The translations under genes were made by a program, and so were the position numbers. Under the pieces are notes generated by a model, which searched no databases, had not been told where the DNA came from, and saw only the letters and a program-made list of their open reading frames with translations. This document shows positions 32,975 through 45,320 of a DNA stretch of 64,000 nt, in pieces. The DNA comes from Diphasiastrum complanatum (taxonomy: Eukaryota > Streptophyta > Lycopodiopsida > Lycopodiales > Lycopodiaceae): the NCBI GenBank assembly GCA_029204225.1, contig CM055106.1, positions 41,864,368-41,928,367 of the forward strand, written 5' to 3'. Numbering within the stretch: the first letter of the stretch is position 1; the number at the start of each line of letters is the position of its first letter.

Positions 32975-35900
32975 ATGGGTTCAATTGGAGCCTATCTTCT
33001 TGAGGCTAGTGAAAGGCTAAATTCTAATAATTATTCAACTTGGAAAGTAAGAATGGAGTCACTACTTGTGCTCCCATGTTTGATCTTTTCATAGGAGAGG
33101 AAGAAGAACCTCAAGGAGGGGAAGATCAAGTGAGGTAGAAAAAGAGAGCTAAACTAGTATTACATTGTTTGAAAATGAATGTTAGTAATGAGCTTCTAAA
33201 GGAAGTAGCATCTTGTACCTCGGCCAAGGAGGCATGGAACTACCTCAAAGAAATTTATGAATCCAAAAATACCTCTAGAGTGCTTATGATTAGAAACAAA
33301 GTTCTTCAAAGCATTAGAGGGAGTGATGAGAGTGCTCAAGAGTATGTCTTGAGAATAAAATCTCTCAACAAAGAACTTTCCATCATTAGTGAGGGTATTC
33401 ATGATGTTGAACTTGTTCAAATCATTTTGAATGGTCTTGGAGATGAGTTCTCCAATCTTGTACAAATCTTTGTTATTCAAGATGCACTACCTTCCATTGA
33501 CAAGCTCCATAGTGTGCTTGTGGCCGAGGAGAGTAGGATCCTTCATGTCAAGCAAAGGATTGGATCCTTAAAGTTGCTTGATGGTGATGAGAAGGCCAAC
33601 TTCTCAAGCAAGGGAAAGGCAAAGTCAAAGAAGAAGATCCAACACAAGGAGACTAACAATGATGATCAACCATCTAGCTCCAAAGGTGGAAAGAAGAACA
33701 AAGCCAAACTCAAGTGTTTCTTTTGTGGAAAGAAGGGGCACTTTGCATCCGAGTGTTTCAAGAAGAAGAATGCACAAGGAGAGAGAAAACAAGGCAACCT
33801 CACTCTTGAGGAAGATGAGGATGAAGTGGATTCATCCTTGATGGCTTCTACATCAACACCAAAGAGCTACTCCAATGACACATGGTGGATTGATAGTGGG
33901 GCTAGTTCCCACATGACATTCCAAAAGGATTTTCTCTCAAATCTTGTACCTTTTGTAGGTTGTAAAAAGTCTATTCTAATAGAAGTGATCAAGAATGTAG
34001 CATAGATGGAGTGGGAACTATTTTCTTAAGTCTTGGATCCTCTAAAAGATTAGATCTTGATAATGTACTCTATGTTCCTACACTCACTAAGAATTTGTTA
34101 AGTGTAGGACAATTGATGGATGATGGCTTAGATGTCCATTTTAAGCAAGGTGTTTGCTCCATAATGATAAATAATACTTGCATTGTAAAGGGATTCAAGC
34201 AAGGAAGGCTTTTTAAGCTTGATGCTAATGTTTTTCTTGGAAGTGTGAACATGAGTAAAGCATTGGCATAAGAGGTTGGGCCACCCCAACTTCAAATCTA
34301 TGGAGATGCTATGCACCAAGGATCTTGCTCTTGGCCTTCCAAAGACACTCTCAAAGTGTGGAAGAAGTTGTGAAGCTTGTAGCCTCTCAAAGTCACATAG
34401 ACTACCTTTTGATATCTCTTCCACTAGATCTACAAAAGCATTAGATCTTATTCATAGTGATGTGCACTCTTTTTCTCAAGAATCTAATGGAGATACATCT
34501 ATGTATGTATCTTTTATTGATGATTACTCTAGATAAACTTGGATTGAACTTTTGGATTCCAAAAGTAAAGTGTTTGAAGCTTTTGTTAAGTTCAAAACTC
34601 TAGTTGAAAATCAACTTGATGCTAGAATTAAAGTATTAAGGAGTGATAATGGTGGAGAGTATATCTCCACCAAGATGATAGAGTTTTGTAAATCCAATGG
34701 CGTTAAGAGAGAACTTACATGTACTTATAGTCCTCAACAAAATGGTATAGCCGAGAGGATGAATAAAACACTATGTGAGTGTACTAAGGCTTTATGGATA
34801 GATGCATCTCTACCTAAGTCCTTTTGGGGAGAGGCTATTATTTGTGCAACTTATTTGTGTAATAGATTGCCATGTAAGCCCATTGGAGGCATAACATCTT
34901 ATGAGGCTCTATTTTGTAAGAAGCCGAATCTTACAGATCTAAGAATTTTCGGATCTACTTGCTATGTTTTTCAAGCATTAGATACGAGAAAAAAAGGTGA
35001 TCCTACTTATATTAAAGGGATCTTTGTTGGTTATGCTGAAAATAGCAAGGGATATAGAGTCTATAATCCAATCACTAACAAGATTTTATTGAGTAGAGAT
35101 GTTACTTTTGATGAAGGTAACTACTACAAGTTGAGTGAGAAAGCTTCTAATCCATCTTATGTCAAGGATCTTGTAAGGTTTGAGGAGGAGCCTACACGTG
35201 ATCAAGATCTTGAAGATCCATCTCAAGATCTGAGGACTCCAAGGAGATCTACAAGAAGAAAGGCCGAGGCCTCAAGGCTCACCTATGTTGACAAAGGTGA
35301 ACAAAGGGAAGATCTACATTCACTTACCCCTTACACTTTTCTAACGTCTATGTTTGATGAGCCAAGTTGCTTTGAAGAAGCTACGGAGTCACAAGAATGG
35401 AGGGATGCCATGCAAAAAGAGTATGATGCTCTTATGGAGAATCATACAGGGAAGCTTGTGGATCTTCCTCAAGGAAGAAAGCCACTTGAGTGCAAATGGA
35501 TCTATAGATTGAAGTACAATCAAGATGGGAGCATCAACAAACACAAGGCAAGGCTAGTGGCAAAGGGGTTCTTGCAAACCAAGGGAGTAGATTTTGATGA
35601 AACTTTTGCTCCTGTTGCTAAGCTAGTTTCCATAAGGTTGATTATTTCTCTTGCAACTACTTTCAACTGGCCTCTATTTCAACTTGATGTGACTAATGCT
35701 TTTCTCAATGGATATTTGGAAGAGGAGATTTTTATGAGGCAACCCGAGGGCTTCATCAAAGAAGAGTGTATTTGTTACTAAGAAGCCTTTATGGGCTTAA
35801 CCAATCACCTAGAGCTTGGTACTCTAGGTTGAATACCTTCTTGAACTCTATTAAGTTTGTTGTAAGTGCTTATGATCCTTCTTTGTACTTAAGATTTAAT

Positions 35901-36902
35901 GATGGTAAAATCGTCATTCTCATTTTGTATGTTGATGACATTATCCTTAGTGGAAATGATCTTGATGGTATACAAGAAGTGAAAGTAGCATTGTTTAAGG
36001 AGTTTAAGATGGTGGATCTTGGTAATCTTCATTTCATATTAGGAATAGAAGTTTCAAGAGGCAAAGATTTGAGTTTTATTTGTCAATCCAGATATGCTTC
36101 TTCTATTTTAGAAAAGTTTGAAATGAAAGATTGTAAAGGAGTAGAAACTCTTATGGAACAAAATGTAAAAGTTTTCAATAGTGATGATGAAGCATCCTTT
36201 GAGGACATCACACAATATAGGAGACTTGTAGGCTCCTTGATCTATCTTACTATAACTAGACCTAATCTAAGTTATAGTGTAGGCAAACTAAGCCAATCTA
36301 TGCAAAATCCATTGGTTTGTCATTGGAAAAATACAAAAAGGGTGTTGAGGTACATCTCGACCACCAAGAGCTTTGGCATTTTATATGATGGATCTAATCT
36401 TGCCTTAAGGACATATTCGGATGCTGATTTTGTAGGTGATAAGGTGGATAGAAGGCGAACAAGTGCTTTTGTTACCTTCCTTAGCAATGGCATAGTGTCT
36501 TGGCTTTTCAAAAAGCAAGATACTATTTCTCTATCTTCAACTGATTCGGAATACAAGGCACTAACATCCACAACAAAGGAGATCCTATGGTTGAAGAGGC
36601 TTTTGGTGGAATTGCAAGTCATGGAGGCTGAGGAGCAGCCAACAATATTTTGTGACAACCAATCAAGCCAAGCATTAGCAATCAATCCCACATTCCATGC
36701 AAGGAGCAAGCACATAGAGATTGCTCACCATTTTGTGAGGGAAAAGATTCAAGCAAAGGAGATCAAGCTACATCATGTGTCTGCTTCAGAATGCCTTGCT
36801 AATCTACTCACTAAAGCCTTGCCAAAGGCTTCATTTATCAAGTTAAGATTAGCCTTAGGTGTTGTAGATAGATGTACTATAGTTGTATCATGTAAAAATT
36901 GA
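32975..36902 (+). pseudogene. Copia-2 Gag-Pol, broken
   Basis: All Copia domains are recognisable in order. Gag starts MGSIGAYLLEASERLN, and the CCHC knuckle is CFFCGKKGHFASEC near 33715. Protease is WWIDSGASSHMT near 33884. Integrase has HSDVHS near 34455, SDNGGEY near 34645 and PQQNGIAER near 34735. RT has YVDDIILSGND near 35930, and RNase H has YSDADFVGD near 36415 and STDSEYKAL near 36540. A frameshift near 33080, a stop near 33138, a shift near 33990, stops near 34270 and 34534 and a shift near 35780 destroy the frame. It is a close relative of Copia-1 but an older, dead copy. Confidence 0.92.
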
Positions 36903-36906
36903 GGAG

Positions 36907-37574
36907 TGTTAGAATTTAGTGATTTTCACATGCTTTTTGATGAATATTAGACATCTATGTGGATCCACATGTGTGAGGACCTATCCACACATGTGAAATG
37001 ACACTTGTAATATTCAGATCCATTTTGATTAGCTTTCATTTGAGTCTAATATGACATCTCCTAAATTATAGGAGTTAGGTCCTAGATTGTAGGAATCTAG
37101 AAGATCAACACAAACCACCAATGGATGATGTGGCAAACTTGATAGATCTTATCCAAAGTGGATATGGATAAGTACAATGAGCTGTCCCACACATGCTAGA
37201 TGTATCTTAGAGAGAGATTATGGTGATTTTGTACTTGATCCATGATGGATCCATTTTTGAGCTAATGATGAGAAATCTTGGTTTGTGTAGCTATCATTGT
37301 GTTTTGACTCTCTTAAGCACTTTCTTTGTGGATGAATGCTTTGTAAATGATAAGTAAACTATTTCTCTATTATCAGGCTGTACAGTAGCTGTACTTCACA
37401 TGGGTGAAGCCGTGGATCATTTTTTTTTATTGTTCTTGCTTGGAATCACAAAGATTGTCAAGTAGAAGCTAGATTTGGAAGCTAGTCTTGATATAGATCA
37501 AGATCCCAAGCTACCAATCACTCTTTGTGATCATTTGTAGATCAATTTCAATTCTTAAACTCTGAAATTTGACA
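36907..37574 (+). repeat. Copia-2 3' LTR
   Basis: A 668-bp LTR that matches 22090-22718 apart from two short extra segments. It ends GAAATTTGACA at 37574, after which the interrupted Copia-CD pol resumes. Confidence 0.9.
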
Positions 37575-38295
37575 GATCTTGGGTTTTGATTATATTGGTT
37601 CAACTTGTATACTGCAAATGCTATATCAGGTCTGGTGTTGTCTGCTAGATATAACAATGATCCAATCAGCCTACGATAGGGTGTTTTGGCCATTCGTTTC
37701 TCTTCCTCGAGATTCTGTGACAATCTGCCTTGTTCAGTATTGTTCCAGGTATCATGGGAGTATGCACACCTTTGCATTTAAGCATGTTGAAGTCTTCAAT
37801 GATCTTTTGAGTGTACTTTTGTTGGTGAAGATACAACTTACCACCTTCAAAGTCTCTCACAATCTGCAAGCCCAGATAGATTTTAGCTTCTCCTAGGTCA
37901 GCAATCTCAAATATTTCAGAAATGTCTCTTTTGACATCTGAAGTTAACTTATCTCTTCTTGAGAGGATAAGCATGTCATCAACATAAATATCTAGAATGA
38001 TTATTTCATTTTGGACATGCTTGATATAGACATTTGATTCAGCAAATAGAGGTTTGAAGCCTATGGAATGTGTCCTTATTTCTATACCATTGTCTCGCTG
38101 CTTGTTTAAGACCATAAATGCTTTTATTTATGTGACATCCGTATTCTGGATATTCTTGGCATACCAAGTGGTTGGTCCATGAATATGTCTTCTTCCAATT
38201 CTACATGCAAGAAAGCAGTTTTCTCATCCACAATATGGATTTTCAAATCATGAGCCACTGCATACATGAATAACAAGCGAATTGATGTATGTTTG
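37575..38295 (-). pseudogene. Copia-CD reverse transcriptase, right part of left half
   Basis: The minus strand encodes Copia RT: HTSIRLLFMYAVAHDLKIH near 38270, VDEKTAFLHVELEEDIFM near 38200, then IYVDDMLILS near 37980, then LIGSLLYLADNTRPDIAFAV near 37660. The N-terminal part of RT is absent at 38295. It is found on the plus strand ending at 53540, so the two are complementary halves of one gene. Confidence 0.85.
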
Positions 38296-39917
38296 ATGGT
38301 GATCTCTAGTGGAGAGCATTATTCCATTTGTAATTTGTGAAATCTAGAAATTCCACTAGGATGCCACCTAAGGAGCTCTCTTGCTTATTTAAGAGACTCC
38401 CTCTTTGTGAAGATGAGCTTTTTGTGTATTGTATCAACTCCATGCTGAAATGAGAAGAGCCTCCATGAGTTAGATGCACCCATTGAGTTCCTTGATCATG
38501 ATGGTCTTCTTGAGTGATGCCCCCTATGATCATGCCCTTCCATTCATATTGTGTGTGGTTGTGGATTTAGAGTGGATTAGTTTTTTTGGTTTCCTAGTTG
38601 TGAATTAGTTTTCATTTCTTGTTGTGAATGAATGTAGGAATCAATATTCAAGTAAACTAAATAGGCTAGAAATGTGGCATAACACTTGCATAGCCTCTAA
38701 GATTCTAGTTCTTGATGTTCTTGGGATGTCCAAGAATCAAAAGACTGGTTGGTTTCTTGATTCTTGGTCTTCTAAAATGCTATTTAGTTTGGTTTCTTGT
38801 TTTTTGTCTATGCTTTTCAATCATATTTAGAGTAGTTCTGGTTTTGCAAGTAGATTAGCTTCCTTAAATTCGGTTACAGCCTTAGGATCTTGAAAACTGA
38901 GCAGTTGTGCTGCATTGCAAATCTGACTTTGTTCACCATGGCTTGCTTCGTAACGGAGTTAATTGTTCCATTGTCAAGTGCTTATTCATAAACAACAAAG
39001 TGTCGAGACCCTGCAGTCATCCTCTGACAGGCTGGATGATTATACTACAACATTTGTGCCCGTAGACATGCAAATATGAATTTGTGTGTAGGTTCAGACC
39101 CTCAGATCTGTGTATGTCTGAAAAAAAAAATGAAGTTAGTATTTATATTCTTCTTAGGCTCAGAAGCTAGGCTGCATAGTAGAGCATCTGAGGCTGAGGA
39201 GAATCCGTAAACAACAGAATGGAATAGTAGTTTCCATCGGACAGATCGACTCCATCTGAGCTCAAGCTGGAATCGTCGCCTGAGCCAAAATCGTTGGATT
39301 CCAACAGTGGCTATCAGAGAGACCTGATTATCGAGTTTTTAATAGTGGTATCAGAGCCTCTGTAGGTTGATAACAACCATGCTATGGCTTCCATTCACAG
39401 CATCCAATCAAAGATATGCACAGTCCTTAAGGTAAACGGATCGAACTTCATGGCATGGAAGGTAAAGACTTCACTCATTCTAAGAGGAGAAGCTTTATGG
39501 CCCTAGGTGGATGGCATAGAAGAGATGCCTACAACCATGGACAAAGATCTTCGAGAGTGGAAGGAGAAGAATGACAAAGCAATATTTGTTCTCTCCTCTT
39601 CCATCGAAAACATCATCACCCTCAACCTCGCATCAATCTCCAACGCAAGAGAGATGTGGGACACACTCATCTCAAGATTTTAGACCAAGTCACGCAATCA
39701 AATTATGCATGTAGAAGATCAGCTTACCTATCTAAGATGGGTCTCACAAGAAAAGAAGCTCAGCTACTTGATGCGTTCTCTACCAAGATTGTTCCAGACA
39801 ACCCGAACCCTGCTAGCTAAAGATCTTGCTATGACCTTCAACAAGGCAGTCGTCGACATCAAGGAAGAAGTCAAAGCTAGAGAGCACTTTGATGACAAGA
39901 ACGAGTCAGACCAAGCA
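38296..39917 (+). mobile_element. Copia-B 5' part: LTR, primer site, gag
   Basis: The LTR ends near 39343; its start is not resolved between 38296 and 38550. The primer-binding site TGGTATCAGAGCC is at 39347-39359. Gag starts at the ATG at 39384: MASIHSIQSKICTVLKVNGS, FMAWKVKTSLIL, DTLISRF, then SLPRLFQTTRTLLAKDLAMT. There are stops near 39505 and 39680. Homology ends inside the gag where UDT copy B begins (39916) and resumes at 48016. Confidence 0.8.
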
Positions 39918-39945
39918 TTAGAGGAGTTTTCAATATCAAAAAGAT
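39916..39945 (+). repeat. UDT left terminal inverted repeat
   Basis: It starts ATTAGAGGAGTTTTCAATAT from 39917 and ends AAAAGA. It matches the reverse complement of the right end (47987-48015) and the end of the split copy at 48881. Confidence 0.8.
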
Positions 39946-40377
39946 CCTTTGTAAAGATACTTTTATTTTTTTCTTTAGTTTTGACCGTCACCAGGCCCAA
40001 TCAAAATGCACAGATTTGAAATCTACGTAACGTAGTTCAAATTAACTAAGAAATAAAAATGCAATATAGAAAATTTTGAAATTTGTGTATGGGCAGCATG
40101 GACGTATCCCATTGGTTTCTTCTTCCTACCCGACACGTGCTAATTTGCCCGACGTCAATACCTCAAGTTAAATTTACTTGACTATGCTAGTTAGTATGAT
40201 GAAATTTTCTAACTATACTAGTTACAGTTATAGAAGTACAGTATGTAAAGTTACATAAAATATGGTATACGCAGTAATTGTGACTATGTTGGCATTCACA
40301 TTAGATTAAATGTGATACGAAAAATTGAAATTAAGTATCATATCAGAGATTGTTGGCACCCAAGCTTTAAAATAGCA

Positions 40378-41750
40378 ATGGCAAGGAGACCTAGATCTAC
40401 AATTGAGTCTATGATTCTTTATAATGAGAAAGAGGAAGCTGATAACTGGAAGCCAACAAAATATATGAAGAATTCATGGGTATTGCTGCATCCATCATCA
40501 AAGGACAATTTTCGACAAAAGAAAAGAGCAAAAATGACTTACAAATCTTATTGGAAGGCAAAATTTTTGGAGTTTAAGACTACCCCGGGAGGTCAATCGA
40601 TATCAGAAGTCTTAGTACAACATGTATATATGCATTCAGAAATCAAAGTACATGATATCAATCCTCATGATCATAAAAAATGTAATTGTAAGTATATCAA
40701 AACATATGCACTCTACAACAATCATAAGTGATTTTCTTTATTGATGCTCTTCAGATTATGATTTAAATGCTTCAATATTTTTTTTTTCTTTCAGATTTAT
40801 ATCCATCATGCATAAGTGAATGGGAGCCCACACAACCACTTGTAGGAATATTAGACGTGATTCACTCTGATTTTGGAAAGCTACAATACATAGGAAGAAG
40901 TCCAAAGGAACTTGCAGATTGTGGTATCTATTTTTATGAGTCTTTATATATGCCACAAACAGATGGAGGTTTTGGCAAGCTCGAAGCAATTCCATTGCCT
41001 AGTTTTCAAAGTGATGAGTGGCCTACTCCTGATAGCATTGTTTCTGAATCCTTAAAATGCAAACTACTCATTGATATTAGAAATGCTATGAAGATAAGCA
41101 CAGACTCGAAAATTGTTTACCTAAGTTGGTTTATCTCATTACATATATTTGTTGATTTTTTCTCGAGTGCTAATGTTCGTAGGACACCAACTTTATTTGT
41201 TTTCAAGGATTTATCAGATGAGACTTTGTCAGATCTCATGGATCAAGGCTGGGATAGTAAAACAAATAATGACATAGAATGCAGGATTAAAAAGTCCTCA
41301 ATGATCTTTCGTTATCATATCAAAAAGCAAATGCTCGGTCTCACATTTAGCTACCAGAGATACAAGAAAATTGAAGGTACATGGCTACCACTGGATCAAG
41401 ACTTTGAACTAAATGGTCACACAAACTGAATGGAGATAAGCGTTATCTATAATGAGAAATATTTGATTACGGTTGAGGTGGAAGAGCATTGGAAGCTTGA
41501 TTTTATCATAATAGAGCTCATGCTATTACAAACCAATCTACCAACATATTTCAGATTTATCATCAACGGAAGACTCGTAAGTACTTTACGTTTATTGCCA
41601 TTTCAAAATAGAACAAAATAATGGAAAATGTCATCATTTACAATTGCAGATTCACTAATACTTGTCATGTCACAGATGCGAAATAGACAAGAGCTGATAA
41701 CATGCTGCAAAGATCTACCTACAACAATCACCATTGTGGGAGAACAATAG
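40378..41750 (+). pseudogene. UDT gene 1: unknown N-terminus, ubiquitin-like C-terminus
   Basis: Three exons are inferred: 40378-40687 (donor GTAAGT at 40688), about 40797-41576 (donor GTAAGT at 41577) and 41676-41750. The N-terminal part (MARRPRSTIESMILYNEKEE onward) is basic and rich in aromatic residues, and I do not recognise it. After a TGA at 41427 comes a segment whose start, MEISVIYNEKYLITVEVEEH, resembles the first two strands of ubiquitin. It then has YFRFIINGRL, where ubiquitin has RLIFAGKQL, and ends TTITIVGEQ in place of the last strand. It does not end in Gly-Gly. I infer a beta-grasp fold. The TGA suggests decay or that two genes are present. It converges on gene 2. Copy A lacks this gene. 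Confidence 0.5.
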
Positions 41751-41945
41751 TTTCAAATAAACTTTAGTAAAATTCTGTGTATACAGTCTTTCATTCAATA
41801 AATGAAAGCCCAAGTTGGGCATCGGTACATGTATTTTGTGCTCCCAAATTCATAAAATGGAGCATCATTTGACATATCAATGTATATTTATCTATGAATT
41901 CTATACATGTATTTTTGTTCTATGCTATCTGTATTTGTTCTGATC

Positions 41946-43670
41946 TTAATTTAGTATAACTACATCATCCTTTGCACCATCATCAATAACGGGAGGCTGA
42001 AGCCTTGTCGTAGCCAGTATACTCAGGATAATTTCTTGTCTAAATCTATACACCTGGCTTGATGTGTACACAGGAAGTGTAAACTGCAAGATAGAACATT
42101 CATGTATTAGTAATGGCTAAAAACATCAACAAAATAGAAAACTAATCATGATTCCAAAAATAAGAATAAACAGAATTTATTACCTTAGAAATATCAACAT
42201 CTTCCTGAAGGTTGAACCACTCAAAAAATAACTTGGCATTGTATAATGTGTACCACCACAACTGAATGAATCATTTTGCTGGGGTGACTGCAAAAAAATT
42301 CAGCACACAAGAAATCAATCATGAAACAGAATGAATTAGAATGAAACAAATACATTAGAATACTGATTTTAAAATGCTATTAAAAAAGATAAAATTTACC
42401 TCCAAACTGACGATTTGTCAGTCCACTGAATGGAAAACATCTGTAGGAATATATTTACTTAAATATGGAAGGTAAATATCTACATCCTTATGCAAATTGC
42501 TCGCCGAATTCATCTTGACACAAAAACCTTTAATATCATTATCTACAGATCTCTTAATAGAGATCACGTTCAAAATCCAATGGTCACTGCAAAATAAGAT
42601 TGAAATTTCTTCAGCTGCAATTCTGAAAACTATTTCCATTGACAATGCCAATGTTAATGCATAAAATAGCAAGAAGTAATATATCTTAATTGGTATGATA
42701 AGAGATGAGCAGATATTTTGTTGCTGGTGTGAATCCACTAGTCAGACACTGTGACAATGTGTCATTATTCTCCTTGAAGGCCTGAAGCAAAAAATTACTC
42801 AGCACTAGCAACTCATTGGAAGAGTGTAAGCACGGACTCTATCACAAGATCACTGATAGAAGCCCGTCTATCTTTGAGATCCAAAAAATCAAGAACTCTA
42901 TAATTTATACTAAAATCAAGTCATCTAGTCTAAAACAAAAAGGAGTACCAATTGTATCTATAGCATCAGATATGTCCTTCTCAAATCTAAGATAGTCACA
43001 GAATCTATATATGTATAAAGATTTGAGGGAGGAGGAGGAGGTGGATGTGTAGTATCTACAGGGATTGAAGGGGTATCCAAAACAGATGTATCTATATTTA
43101 CAACAGTATCAAGAGCAACGTTATCTACAATTGATTTTGGGTTAGGGTTTAGGGTTTTTGCGGTGTCTACCTTCCTTACTTTCTTCGGAGCTCACTTGGG
43201 TGCTGCCTGCTTCCTAGGTCTCTTGGTAGGAAGATCAGTCCTATCTAGAGGAGTTGGTCTGGGAGCAGCAGACTGAGATACATGCAATTTGCAAAACCTC
43301 TCCCTCATTCTCATCAGGAACTGAAAATCCTTGGGCGTTATGGTGACTCTCTTGGAATGGATTGCCAACAAAATGAATCTTCGTAAAATAGGCTTATGTA
43401 ATCTTCATCGGCCTCATGAAGGCACTGAAGAGCACTGGGTGTGGATCTAACCAACTGTCCAAGATCATTTCTAGTTATATTTCAGATAGCACGGTAGAAT
43501 GGAGCTCTTGGGATCAACAGGGCGGTGGATCTCTGATACTTACGTACCTCAGAGAGCCACCTGTTGTGGTTGCGCGTTCTAGGTCTGGCAGGAGGTGTAA
43601 TGGCAACCGCAGGAGCTGAGGACGAGCCAACAGAGAAGAAGTCCCTCATTGTCTGCTTTCTCCTATCCAT
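41946..43670 (-). pseudogene. UDT gene 2, copy B: Ulp1/C48 SUMO-protease-like
   Basis: The gene starts MDRRKQTMRDFFSVGSSSAP at 43670 and ends at 41946. As in copy A there is a Lys/Arg/Pro-rich NLS-like stretch near 43200 and a C-terminal Ulp1 domain split by introns. Motifs in order are GFTPATKYLLISYHT (near 42720), DHWILNVISIKR (near 42580), VKMNSASN (near 42510), VDIYLPYLSKYI (near 42455), then SPQQNDSFSCGG (near 42275), which carries the oxyanion Gln and the catalytic Cys, and FRQEIILSILATTRLQPP near 42010. The His-Trp, Gln and Cys-Gly signatures match C48 peptidases, which cut SUMO-type proteins. One G is missing after the Cys-Gly, and stops occur earlier, so this copy is broken. Comparing both copies suggests that the ancestral gene had a full domain. 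Confidence 0.75.
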
Positions 43671-44502
43671 GGACGTGTACTATGGGATAGCGGACTTGTG
43701 CGTGACGGCTAGGATGAGCAGGGAAAGATGATAAAGCACTCGCAGAAGGCCGATATGTACAGACAAAATGTACGGTTTATCGGATCTACATGAGCTAATT
43801 ACAAGAGAGATAGATTAGTATTGAAGAAAGGCGCACAAGTGCGATATAAGGAGACATGTAGGCAAATGTATCGGACCTGTGTGCATGGAAGGCGTTAGGA
43901 AGAATATTGATTGTGAAGAATGCGCACAAGTGCGATATGCGGAGCGAAAAAAAAAGTGAAAAAAATTCATCGAAGTTTGTGATTTTATATTGCGGTTCGC
44001 ACGTGCGAAAGAACGTCCTGTCACTCGTGTAGAACTTGTACGATCCAATGCAAGAGTGACACATGTCACCATGTCACTGTACACGTGTGGGATTTTTATG
44101 AACAAATGCATGAGTGACACGTGTTGTCGAACAAACGAATGAACACAAGACACATGTACAGTTGTCATTTCACACATGTCCAGGTGTCACCTCACACGTG
44201 CCAGTTCTTGTAGTCCAATTGAAAGTAGACACGTGTCCTTTGACCGTTGACCACACATGCAAAAATTTAGTATAAAGGGCACGAAACTCGATTAATTTTT
44301 TACTTTTTCCGTTCTTGAAATTCGCGGCACATCGGTCTTGTGTGCACGCATTGTTGTCCGTTTGCTTCCAATGCTACCTACTTGCGCACAAGTGCAATAT
44401 TCAGTATCTACTTGTCGTACATATCCCTCTTGTGCGTGATCTTGATAGTTAGATTTGTTTCAGTTCTCCCTCGCGTACAAGTGCAATATCTACATTATTT
44501 CC
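43671..44502. promoter_or_regulatory. UDT divergent promoter, copy B
   Basis: CACGTG occurs near 43999, 44081, 44119, 44194 and 44232, most within ACACGTGT. TATA-like GTATAAAGGG is at 44270-44279, facing gene 3. Copies of the GCGCACAAGTGCRATAT leader motif occur near 43833 and 43925 on the gene-2 side and near 44385 and 44472 on the gene-3 side; reverse or degenerate copies lie near 43690, 44335 and 44425. The layout matches copy A although the spacer sequence differs, which argues for function. Confidence 0.65.
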
Positions 44503-45320
44503 ATGGCCTCTTCCTCAGGATCCTAACGAGATTCAGGCTTGAGTTCATTTCTTAGTAAATTTGGGATTACTGAAAATCTAGACTACTTCCACAGCCTATT
44601 CAGGCCATATCTACATGTTTTTAGGAGTGCAAAACCAAATTCTGACATATTTTATGAACATTATGTTAGATTCAAAGATATACTTAGCAAGCTTGTTTTC
44701 TCCATAGGTTCATTCCAGTACATGCATTATATTGATCTTGTTCATTTCTTTCCAGCTTTCAGACATAGACTAGATAGAATATTCACCAAATTGTTTGATC
44801 TTTTCAAAAGCAGTTCAATGTGTTCTTATTGCAACAATAAAGTCGATTGGTAGAATATCAGAGTGGCTTCGTACGGGATATCAGTCACTTCCTTCTCGAC
44901 ACTCTTGATAAGAAAAATGACTCTATTGATGTAAATATTGATGTTCTCTGGGATTCTTTTATCGGCCAAAATACATCTGCTGATGAATCGATCCCGATAG
45001 AGGAGTCTAAATGTCTTTTCAATTTGCCTATATATTATATTTATGACAATGTATATTTTACTACTACTGATTTATGTAAATTTTTTGAAGTAAAGATGAG
45101 GTTCTATGTTTATTATTCGGCACAATTTTCGAATTCTCCAACTTTGTAGATTTTGAAACAGATGACCTTGTTGCTGGTATTGATTTTGATGATGAGGAGG
45201 GACTTATGGCCGGTGAAGAATGCTTGACTAAGGCTTTATCAAATATTGCTGAGGATTGGGCAGAACATCCGATGAAGAATTCACGGCATTTCAATCCCAG
45301 ATGGGCTTTTTTCTTTTCTT
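44503..45320 (+). pseudogene. UDT gene 3, copy B: unrecognised protein
   Basis: The ATG at 44503 is followed by a stop at 44524, then SSFLSKFGITENLDYFHSLF, FYEHYVRFKDILSKLVFSIG, LDRIFTKLFDLFKSS and MCSYCNNK, and after a shift ISHFLLDTLDKKNDSIDVNI. An acidic end (GIDFDDEEGLMAGEE) precedes the junction with the gene 4 end. A short CxxC is the only motif. Copy A has the same protein with additional codons after the CxxC. I do not recognise the family. The gene lies immediately downstream of the shared promoter. Confidence 0.5.

Larger units (their letters stand above)
22090..37574 (+). mobile_element. Copia-2, inserted in Copia-CD and itself interrupted by Gypsy
   Basis: The LTRs are 22090-22718 and 36907-37574, both TGTTAGAATTTAG...GAAATTTGACA. 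The primer-binding site TGGTATCAGAGCC is at 22719-22731 and the polypurine tract ATTGAGGAG is at 36898-36906. Gag-Pol runs from 32975 to 36902. A Gypsy element (22798-32730) interrupts the leader. The flanks give an imperfect 4-bp duplication (AATC/GATC), so the duplication is degraded. The coding sequence is closely related to Copia-1 (gag starts MGSIGAYLLEASERLN versus MASINAYLLDTNERLN). Confidence 0.9.

Noticed and set aside
43600-43670. PCNA-interaction-like motif at the start of UDT gene 2 (KQTMRDFF)
   Set aside because: The first position is Lys where Gln is usual, and copy A has Lys in the hydrophobic position (KQTKKNFF), so the motif is not conserved.
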